A stretch of 5,986 nt of DNA from Clostridiales bacterium. GTDB taxonomy: Bacteria > Bacillota > Clostridia > Christensenellales > Aristaeellaceae. The notes under the pieces are model-generated. The model had not been told where the DNA came from, ran no database searches, and saw nothing but the letters and a program-made list of their open reading frames with translations. The position numbers and the translations under genes are program-made. Each line of letters opens with the position of its first letter. The first letter of the stretch is position 1. Below are positions 1 through 5,673 of this stretch, in pieces. The stretch lies in contig JAAZBR010000302.1 in the NCBI GenBank assembly GCA_012513735.1, positions 1-5,986 of the forward strand. The letters run 5' to 3'.

Positions 1-589
1 ATACCCTGCGCACGCCCTTCTCCTCCTGGGCAGTGATATGCCCACCGGCCGTTAACATCCGGATCGCCCGCCTGCTGGCGTTAAACTCCACCGGCAGGGC
101 GACCAGCGCAAACACGACTGCCAGCGCAAACAGCACAATACCAATGGTGACCAGGGGGCGGAGGGAGAACACCAGCCCCGCAATGACCACCGGAATGCCC
201 AAAGTTGAACCGATGTTGACAACAGGAACCAAAGCTGAGCGCAGTGACAGTGAGCCGTAGCCCTCCTTTTTCTGCATGGCATGCCCCGCTTCATGGGCAG
301 CAATCCCAAGGGCTGCCACGCTGGGGGAGTTATACACCCCTTCAGACAACGACAGAGTCTCGGAGCGCGGATCATAGTGGTCCGTCAACTGCCCGGCAAC
401 CGGCGCAATGGTGACTGCGCTGTTGCCATTTTCCTGCAATATCTGCTGCGCCACCTGCGCCGCAGGCAGGCCGCGCTGGGTCATGACCTTTCCATACTTG
501 TTATAGGCGGACTTGACCCAGGCCTGCGCAGCCAGCGTCAGCAAAAATCCCGCAATGACCAGCAGATAGGTTGAATCGTAATAATACAT
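1..589 (-). CDS. yugP: YugP-like neutral zinc metallopeptidase, membrane-bound (partial, C-terminus beyond left edge)
   Basis: Reading leftwards from an ATG at 589, the frame stays open for 196 codons to the window edge. The start has a near-perfect ribosome binding site, AAGGAGGT at 604-597, 7 nt upstream. The protein opens MYYYDSTYLLVIAG with a hydrophobic segment at about residues 5-24. The zinc protease motif HEAGH is at residues 99-103, with His99, His103 and catalytic Glu100. Two more hydrophobic stretches follow at about 119-142 and 146-166, then PVEFNASRRA at 166-175, whose Glu168 fits the third zinc ligand. This order matches the YugP / Zn_protease_2 family (putative neutral zinc metallopeptidases, usually about 225-235 residues), so about 30-40 residues should be missing at the left. 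The family is predicted to sit in the cytoplasmic membrane; its substrates are not established. The gene diverges from the rRNA methyltransferase gene, so the two are separately transcribed. Confidence 0.93.
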   Translation of the reverse strand, partial: MYYYDSTYLLVIAGFLLTLAAQAWVKSAYNKYGKVMTQRGLPAAQVAQQILQENGNSAVTIAPVAGQLTDHYDPRSETLSLSEGVYNSPSVAALGIAAHEAGHAMQKKEGYGSLSLRSALVPVVNIGSTLGIPVVIAGLVFSLRPLVTIGIVLFALAVVFALVALPVEFNASRRAIRMLTAGGHITAQEEKGVRRV

Positions 590-690
590 CGCTTGCACCT
601 CCTTCTTAATTATACACCAGCGCGCCCCTTCTACCCAGCACCAGATTAACATCTTCCTGTATATCCGATGCCTGCCGTGCGCCGTTCTGC

Positions 691-719
691 TTGTCTTTTG
701 CCATCGGGCAGGCTATGAT
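691..719 (+). promoter_or_regulatory. Predicted sigma-A promoter for the rlmD-MATE unit
   Basis: TTGTCT at 691-696 (4 of 6 matches to TTGACA) and TATGAT at 714-719 (5 of 6 to TATAAT) are separated by an ideal 17 bp. The inferred transcript start near 726 leaves a short leader of about 23 nt before the TTG start at 749, enough to hold the ribosome binding site at 738-742. This is motif matching only; no operator or riboswitch is evident in the short leader. Confidence 0.6.
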
Positions 720-737
720 GAGGCCAATACATCGTAC

Positions 738-742
738 GGAGG
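738..742 (+). promoter_or_regulatory. Ribosome binding site deciding the TTG start of rlmD
   Basis: GGAGG ends 6 nt before the TTG at 749. No ATG or GTG in this frame has comparable spacing; the next in-frame ATG is at residue 27, inside the conserved N-terminal TRAM-like region. The TTG is therefore the preferred start. Confidence 0.85.
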
Positions 743-748
743 CATTCC

Positions 749-2095
749 TTGCAGAAGAATCAGGTGCTTGACCTAACCGTGGCGTCCTATGGCGCCGAGG
801 CGGAGGGGTTGTGCCGTCATGAAGGAATGGTTGTTTTTGTGCCCGGCGGCCTGGCGGGGGAAGAAATCCGCGCTCAGGTGCTGAAGGTACAGAAGAACCA
901 TGCCTATGGAAAGCTGCTGGAAGTGATCACCTCTTCCCCTGCCCGCACGGAGCCCCCCTGCCCTTATTATGACAGTTGCGGTGGCTGCAGTTGTCAGCAC
1001 ATGGAGTATGCCGAGGAGCTTCGTTTCAAGCAGAACCTGGTGCAGGATGCCATGCGCCGTATCGGTGGAATCGATCTCACAGACTTGCCCATACTGAGCA
1101 TGGAGAATCCGTGGCGCTACCGCAACAAAGCCGCGCTGCCAATAGCCAGCGTAGAGGAACAACCCCGCGCCGGCTTTTACCGCCGCCGAAGCCACCGCAT
1201 TGTGCCGGTGGATCAGTGCCTGATCAATACCCGAGAGAGCGATGCAGTAGTCCCCGTGGTGCTATCCTGGATGAAGCAAAACAGCGTCCCGGCCTACTCG
1301 GAGGAAGAACACGCGGGCTTGATTCGCCACCTGGTAACCCGCACCAACCGTCAAGGTGAGCTGATGGTGGTGCTGGTCATCAACGGCACCCTGTTGCCTG
1401 CCGCTGATGACCTGGTCTTTTCCCTGCGTGAAGAGCTGCCCAGCCTGCATTCGTTGCATATTTCCTGCAACCAGCAACGCACCAATGCCATCCTGGGGCA
1501 GGAATGCCTTCTGCTGTGGGGGCAGGAGCACCTGGTAGACAGCCTGTGCGGTTTGGAGTACCGCCTGTCCCTCCTCTCCTTCTTCCAGGTGAATGCACTG
1601 CAGGCGGAGCGGCTGTACCTGCGCGCGCTGGAAATGGCAGCCCCAACCACCCGGGATCTTGTGATGGATCTGTACTGCGGGGCAGGCACCATCAGTTGTC
1701 TGTTTGCAAGGCACTGCCAGCAAGTCATTGGCATTGAGATCGTCCCCCAGGCAGTGGAGGATGCCCGCCATAATGCAGCGTTCAACGGCATTGATAATGC
1801 GGCCTTTCACTGTGCTGCAGCTGAAGTGCTGATGCCGCAATTGGTGGCGCAGGGACAGCGGCCGGATATCGTGGTGCTTGATCCCCCGCGCAAGGGTGCA
1901 GAGGCGCCTGTGCTACAGGCGATCAGCCAGGCCTCTCCGCGCTGCATCGTCTATATTAGTTGTCATCCGGGTACCCAGGCCAGGGATGCCCGTCTGCTGT
2001 GCAATCAAGGTTGGCAGGTGACCAATGCTTGTGCAGTTGATATGTTCTGTAAAACAGCCGGGGTGGAGAACATCCTGCTGTTTGAAAGGAGGTAG
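749..2095 (+). CDS. rlmD: 23S rRNA (uracil-C5)-methyltransferase, RlmD/RlmCD type (TrmA/RumA family)
   Basis: This 448-residue protein has the RumA architecture. A TRAM-like beta-barrel lies at about residues 3-60. An iron-sulfur ligand set follows, Cys71-x5-Cys77-x2-Cys80 plus Cys157, with the same CX5CX2C spacing as E. coli RlmD. The C-terminal methyltransferase domain has SFFQVN at 277-282, the SAM-binding loop DLYCGAGT at 307-314, acidic Glu330, and DPPRKG at 378-383. Cys405 in YISCHPGTQARD is the catalytic nucleophile that attacks uracil C6. Family members use SAM to make 5-methyluridine in 23S rRNA (U1939 in E. coli; U747 and U1939 for the single dual-site enzyme of many Firmicutes). 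The sequence cannot say which sites are used. The C-terminal motif is unusual: the general base Glu440 remains, but the usual HxE is GVE and the nearby PHT is CKT; the SCNP motif also reads SCHP. The start is TTG with a good ribosome binding site. A MATE gene follows after 5 bp. Confidence 0.93.
   Translation: MQKNQVLDLTVASYGAEAEGLCRHEGMVVFVPGGLAGEEIRAQVLKVQKNHAYGKLLEVITSSPARTEPPCPYYDSCGGCSCQHMEYAEELRFKQNLVQDAMRRIGGIDLTDLPILSMENPWRYRNKAALPIASVEEQPRAGFYRRRSHRIVPVDQCLINTRESDAVVPVVLSWMKQNSVPAYSEEEHAGLIRHLVTRTNRQGELMVVLVINGTLLPAADDLVFSLREELPSLHSLHISCNQQRTNAILGQECLLLWGQEHLVDSLCGLEYRLSLLSFFQVNALQAERLYLRALEMAAPTTRDLVMDLYCGAGTISCLFARHCQQVIGIEIVPQAVEDARHNAAFNGIDNAAFHCAAAEVLMPQLVAQGQRPDIVVLDPPRKGAEAPVLQAISQASPRCIVYISCHPGTQARDARLLCNQGWQVTNACAVDMFCKTAGVENILLFERR
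2088..2092 (+). promoter_or_regulatory. Ribosome binding site of the MATE gene, abutting the rlmD stop codon
   Basis: GGAGG at 2088-2092 immediately precedes the TAG stop of rlmD (2093-2095) and lies 8 nt before the TTG at 2101. This fixes the TTG as the likely start and places the site inside the last rlmD codons, so initiation is probably coupled to termination of rlmD translation. Confidence 0.8.
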
Positions 2096-2100
2096 CCCTG

Positions 2101-3450
2101 TTGTTCGCCGCCAAACCTGAGTATACGCAGTTTCCGCGCCGACGGCTCATTCAACTGCTCTTTCCGCTGCTGATTGAGCAGTTGATCATCGTGGGCGTCA
2201 GCCTGATCGATGCTGTCATGCTGACATCCGTCCATGAAGCTGCCTATTCGGCTATTTCGCTGGTGGATATGGTGAACCTGCTTCTTACGCAGATCTTTAT
2301 GGCCATCGGTGCAGGCGGCAGCATTGTCGCGGCCCAATATGTCGGTAAACGGGATCGCAAGGGAGCGCTGGACACAGCGAATCAGACTGTCCTGCTTGTG
2401 GCAATCGTTTCTGTGGGGCTCAGCTTGCTGACACTGACCATGAACCGGCTCTTGCTCGGAGCAATGTATCCGCATATTTCCCCCATCACAATGGCCTATT
2501 CAGTGGAGTATCTGGCGCTCTCCGCCATCTCCTATCCCTTCTATGCGGTATTCTACTGTGGCTCCAGCCTGCTCTATGCGCAAAGCAACAGCAGAAGCTC
2601 CATGTTCGCCAGCCTGTTAATGAACCTGCTGAAGGTGGGACTGAACCTGCTGTTCATCCGCGTGCTGGGCCTGGGGGTGCTGGGCATTGGGTTGGCAACC
2701 ATCCTGTCCCGTGCCACCGGCGCCTTTGTGGTCACCCGCATGCTGCTGGACAGGCAGGCGATCATTCACTACAGCTGGCCCTTTTCCCTGAAACTGGCCC
2801 TGCAGGTAGACAAGCGTATTTTCAAGGTGGCGGGCCCTTCGGGCATCGAGAACGTATTGTTCCTGACAGGAAAACTGATCATTGGCACGATCTTTGCCAG
2901 CTTTTCGGGCGCCATGATTGCCGCCAATGCGGCCAGCAATACCATCAGCTCGCTGATCAACGTGCCGGCGGCCGCCATCAACCTGACCACCATTACAGTG
3001 GTTGGGCAGTGTGTAGGCGCCGGCTTGCTGGAAGAGGCAGAATACAATACCAAGCGCCTGCTGTCCATCCGCTACATTGCACACATCATCATGAGCTCGG
3101 TGCTGTTCCTGTTCGCGGAACCTTTGGTACGCATGCTGGGGATCAGCGAGGAGGCTGCCCTCATCAGTATTGATATTCTGCGTATCTATGCCGTGGTTTT
3201 CTTCCTCTTCGAGCCGCCCGCTTTCGGTCTGCCCAACACCCTCAGAGCATCCGGTGATACCAAGTACACCATGTACGGTTCCCTTCTCAGCATATTCTTG
3301 CGCGTTGCCTTCTCCTACCTGCTCGTCTATGGCTTCGGCCTGGAGTTGCACGGTATCTGGATCGCCATGTACCTTGACTGGATTGTCCGGGGCGCGTTGT
3401 TCATCCCGCGGTTCCGCAGCGGCGCATGGAAAAAGCACAGCCTGGTGTAA
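2101..3450 (+). CDS. MATE family efflux transporter
   Basis: This 449-residue, strongly hydrophobic protein has about twelve predicted membrane segments by eye, in two similar halves, roughly at 17-41, 49-76, 95-118, 133-158, 167-188, 190-214, 245-270, 279-303, 322-345, 354-377, 389-411 and 413-435. A positively charged linker around 214-243 joins the halves. Family-typical features are the N-terminal FPLLIEQL near the first helix, Asp37 in the first helix, GAGGSIVAAQYVGKRD at 70-85, and the second-half motif LRASGDTKYT at 381-390 before helix 11. Length and layout fit the multidrug and toxic compound extrusion family: cytoplasmic-membrane antiporters that use Na+ or H+ gradients to export cationic or organic compounds. 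The substrate and coupling ion cannot be read here. The start is TTG at 2101. Linkage to rlmD suggests shared transcription rather than a shared function. The 3' end overlaps the terminator of the opposing operon. Confidence 0.92.
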   Translation: MFAAKPEYTQFPRRRLIQLLFPLLIEQLIIVGVSLIDAVMLTSVHEAAYSAISLVDMVNLLLTQIFMAIGAGGSIVAAQYVGKRDRKGALDTANQTVLLVAIVSVGLSLLTLTMNRLLLGAMYPHISPITMAYSVEYLALSAISYPFYAVFYCGSSLLYAQSNSRSSMFASLLMNLLKVGLNLLFIRVLGLGVLGIGLATILSRATGAFVVTRMLLDRQAIIHYSWPFSLKLALQVDKRIFKVAGPSGIENVLFLTGKLIIGTIFASFSGAMIAANAASNTISSLINVPAAAINLTTITVVGQCVGAGLLEEAEYNTKRLLSIRYIAHIIMSSVLFLFAEPLVRMLGISEEAALISIDILRIYAVVFFLFEPPAFGLPNTLRASGDTKYTMYGSLLSIFLRVAFSYLLVYGFGLELHGIWIAMYLDWIVRGALFIPRFRSGAWKKHSLV

Positions 3451-3462
3451 GCCAGCCCGTGC
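3430..3462 (-). terminator. Intrinsic terminator of the glmE-mal-P-loop/SAD operon
   Basis: On the minus strand, GCACGGGCTGG (3462-3452) and CCAGGCTGTGC (3445-3435) form an 11-position stem: nine Watson-Crick pairs, one G-U pair and one G-G mismatch, closing a 6-nt loop. Five T residues (3434-3430) follow directly. The stem begins 22 nt after the TGA stop at 3484. Positions 3430-3450 are also the last codons and stop of the convergent MATE gene. On the plus strand the stem has two mismatches and is followed only by a T-rich stretch (3463-3479), so it is a weaker terminator for that direction. Confidence 0.7.
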
Positions 3463-3483
3463 CTTGGTTTCTTGCTTTGTAGC

Positions 3484-4407
3484 TCAGTAGGGATGAATGC
3501 GGTTCAGGTCCCTGGTATCGCTGAGGGTATCCTCTCCCACTAGGCCCACCAGCAGATGGGCATCGGTCAACTCATCATAGGTGGCGGTGCGCAGCACACG
3601 GAAGTTTTCAATCTGTCCGGTGCTGGTGACGTGCATGCGTGGACCTGTACAGTGATGCAGGTCCTTGCCTATGTAAATATGCTCCTCATCGGCAAAGCTG
3701 ATGGGCAGATCCTTGGCAATAAGGTCGCGCACAAAGCTTTCCAGCTCATCCAGATCGATGTCCACCTCATGGGGAAAGCGCAGCACAAAGCCATGGCGGA
3801 TGTCGCCATGGGCATATTCCCGTTTGCGGTACAGGCGCAGATAGCGCTCTGTCAGGTCCTCCGCCGAATGGGCCATGCGCCTATATTTGATGGAAGAGAA
3901 CACAACCTGCGCGATATCATCCGGCTCCGGCCCAAACATGGTAGGCCGGCTGACAATCACCTCATCCCCAATTCCAATCAGCAGTTGGGCGTTGAAATCC
4001 AGCAGCGGGTACAGCAGGTCGAAGTGCTCCACCACCACACGGCGCCCCTTGTTGATGACCTCCCTGACAGCCTCCGCAATGACATGCCGCTGGGTAAACG
4101 CTTCTTCAAAGCGCACATCCACATGATAGGTATGGGGCTGATAGAAGCCATGTTCCTGCAGGTCCAGCAGCGGCAGGGGCCTCACATTGACGCCGTTGTC
4201 ATCGTTGGTCAGCTCCAGCCCCGGGAACATGCCGCGGATCAGCAGGCTTTTGCCCGAACCAGCCTCACCAATGATACCGATCAGCTTGTCAAAGGCGCTA
4301 AGATGGCGCTGCGCCACCATATTGCCCAGTTGCACCATGCGCTTATAGCCCCGGGGGGCAAAATAGACGCTGTAGAGCGGATGCAGCTCAACCTGCTGAA
4401 TGGCCAT
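3484..4407 (-). CDS. P-loop NTPase fused to an AlaRS second-additional-domain (tRNA_SAD)-like region; function unknown
   Basis: This 307-residue soluble protein has a clear Walker A motif, GEAGSGKS, at 47-54. A hydrophobic strand ending RRVVVEHFD at 122-130 could serve as Walker B or a kinase-like acidic site. The N-terminal half therefore looks like a nucleotide-binding or small-molecule kinase-like fold. The C-terminal part carries HHCTGPRMHVTSTGQIENF at 251-269, resembling the CGGTHV-x-NTGEI zinc-site signature of alanyl-tRNA synthetase editing (SAD) domains; Cys253 and His259 could bind metal, though with a wider spacing. The SAD HxxxH partner motif is not obvious, so editing chemistry is uncertain. 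From memory, Clostridia carry proteins annotated only as 'alanine-tRNA synthetase second additional domain-containing', and this appears to be one. It is the last gene of the operon and overlaps mal by 20 bp, implying a role linked to glutamate fermentation, but none is established. The ATG start is preceded by AGGAG at 12 nt, a rather long spacing. Confidence 0.8.
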   Translation of the reverse strand: MAIQQVELHPLYSVYFAPRGYKRMVQLGNMVAQRHLSAFDKLIGIIGEAGSGKSLLIRGMFPGLELTNDDNGVNVRPLPLLDLQEHGFYQPHTYHVDVRFEEAFTQRHVIAEAVREVINKGRRVVVEHFDLLYPLLDFNAQLLIGIGDEVIVSRPTMFGPEPDDIAQVVFSSIKYRRMAHSAEDLTERYLRLYRKREYAHGDIRHGFVLRFPHEVDIDLDELESFVRDLIAKDLPISFADEEHIYIGKDLHHCTGPRMHVTSTGQIENFRVLRTATYDELTDAHLLVGLVGEDTLSDTRDLNRIHPY

Positions 4408-5662
4408 TGGCAGTGTACACTCCTATTCCCGCCTTGCGCAGCGCAAGGATGCGGCGCATCTCATTGTAGCAGATCATATATCCTTCATCCACACCCATCC
4501 CCGGCTTGGCCAGGATCTGATCAGCATGGGTGGCCATGGCGCAATGCACGCACACCTGGGCAGAGCGATCCGTTTCATTGCAGGTGCCGCCCTGATAGGC
4601 GCCAATCCCCTTCTCTTCGCAGTACAGCATGGCTTCAATGGTGTTGTGGATGCTGCCCAGGTCGGGTGTCTTAACCTGGATCATATGGCCTGCCTTGTTG
4701 TCAGCAAAGTACATGACGTCATCCAGCGTGTTGCACCACTCGTCCGCCACCAGCTCCACGGGAATGCCCAAGCGGTCCACCACTTCCCGCAGTCCGCGCA
4801 GGTCACGCATCTGGGCTTCCCGCCCGTCAGAATCCATAGGCCCCTCGATGCGCAGATCATAGGGCTTTGCCGCCTCCACCAGCGTCTTCAGATAGGCGGC
4901 GATGCCCTCATAGTTGTCATTGCCGAATACCTGGCCGATGGTACCATACACATCAATGTGAAGAATGGGCTTGTAGCCTTCATAGGGCGCGTGCTCGCTG
5001 ATCCGCTGCCTGAGCCATTTCACATACTCCAGCAGCTTCTCTCCCTGACTTCCCAGCTTGGACACGCTGTTGAAGAGTCCATGGGGCAGAACGTCGGAGC
5101 CCTTCATGATCATCTTGTCGCTGTTCAGGTAACGGTCATCGCCAGACTGCGAGAAGATGTGCAGCGGCACATCCTGCACCGTCGTACCGTATTCCTTTGC
5201 CACCACATCGCACATGTTCAACCCCTGGGCCTTGGCCACCACATCCAGAATAGCCTGGGACACCCCATAGCGAATGGCAGTATGCAGCCGCTTGCCGTCC
5301 ACGTGCATGTGGTCGATTTCTGCCGCCAATTCCCTGAAGCTGTTGACCTCCCGGCCGACCAGGTGTTTTGCTACCTCGCCCTCAATGAGCGGAATGAAGC
5401 TGTCCGCCAAAAACAGCGGGTCACGGCCTCCCGCCCCGGAATACTGCACGGCCGCGCAGTCGCCATAGCCCACCTGTCCACCCTCCAGCACAATCATCAC
5501 GCTGATGGCCTCACCGGCCTGACGGATGCGCGAAAAACCCGCCGTCACAGGCTCACCCACATACAGGGTGCCATCCATTTGTGCGCCGGCCTTGATGGCC
5601 TTCTGGTCATCGAAATAGAATCCCGTGCGTCCAGCCGCACAAACCACCTTGGCAATTTTCAT
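4388..5662 (-). CDS. mal: Methylaspartate ammonia-lyase (EC 4.3.1.2)
   Basis: This 424-residue cytoplasmic enzyme of the enolase superfamily converts (2S,3S)-3-methylaspartate to mesaconate and ammonia, the second step of the methylaspartate pathway of glutamate fermentation. The N-terminal capping domain begins MKIAKVVCAAGRTGFYFDD. In the barrel domain the expected residues are present: Gln172, His194 in LPHGLFNS, the magnesium ligands Asp237 (HIDVYG), Glu273 (RIEGPMD) and Asp307 (VADEWC), Gln329 and catalytic Lys331 in IQVKTPD, and Thr360-Cys361 in GGTCNETD. Numbering is almost identical to the Clostridium tetanomorphum enzyme (413 residues). The C-terminus is about 10 residues longer than that enzyme, ending near GVYTANGHSAG, and this tail overlaps the next gene. 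The ATG at 5662 has AAGGAG at 5675-5670 with a 7-nt spacing, and that site overlaps the glmE stop codon. Gene order glmE-mal matches classical clostridial clusters. Confidence 0.97.
   Translation of the reverse strand: MKIAKVVCAAGRTGFYFDDQKAIKAGAQMDGTLYVGEPVTAGFSRIRQAGEAISVMIVLEGGQVGYGDCAAVQYSGAGGRDPLFLADSFIPLIEGEVAKHLVGREVNSFRELAAEIDHMHVDGKRLHTAIRYGVSQAILDVVAKAQGLNMCDVVAKEYGTTVQDVPLHIFSQSGDDRYLNSDKMIMKGSDVLPHGLFNSVSKLGSQGEKLLEYVKWLRQRISEHAPYEGYKPILHIDVYGTIGQVFGNDNYEGIAAYLKTLVEAAKPYDLRIEGPMDSDGREAQMRDLRGLREVVDRLGIPVELVADEWCNTLDDVMYFADNKAGHMIQVKTPDLGSIHNTIEAMLYCEEKGIGAYQGGTCNETDRSAQVCVHCAMATHADQILAKPGMGVDEGYMICYNEMRRILALRKAGIGVYTANGHSAG
4420..4424 (-). promoter_or_regulatory. Ribosome binding site of the P-loop/SAD gene, inside mal
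   Basis: AGGAG lies within the last mal codons, 12 nt before the ATG at 4407. The spacing is longer than the usual 5-9 nt. An in-frame CTG at 4413 would have a 6-nt spacing, but CTG is a rare start, so the ATG is kept. The mal stop codon lies 18-20 nt downstream of this ATG's first base, which allows translational coupling. Confidence 0.5.
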
Positions 5663-5673
5663 TCTCTTTCTCC

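Noticed and set aside
609..614. Perfect TATAAT on the minus strand upstream of the yugP-like gene.
   Set aside because: A transcript start 7 nt downstream would fall near 602, inside the gene's own ribosome binding site (604-597), and the hexamer 17 bp upstream (TGGGTA) is a poor -35. It may be a real promoter only if the start is displaced, so it was not annotated.
2617..3438. Minus-strand open frame (273 codons) opposite the MATE gene.
   Set aside because: The composition is Gln/Glu/His-rich, as expected for the antisense of hydrophobic membrane-protein codons. No motif or ribosome binding site supports it.
3480..3511. tRNA-like sequence: TAGCTCAGTAGG (a perfect A-box/D-arm match) followed by GGTTCAGGTCC (near T-arm/B-box match).
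   Set aside because: Only 9 nt separate the two motifs, so there is no room for an anticodon arm, and no acceptor stem pairs around them. The sequence is the coding 3' end of the P-loop/SAD gene (codons for DLNRIHPY region), so the resemblance is probably coincidental.
3556..4674. Long plus-strand open frame (372 codons) opposite the P-loop/SAD gene and the end of mal.
   Set aside because: It is antisense to two supported genes, crosses their junction, has low-complexity His/Gln-rich translation, and shows no recognisable domain.
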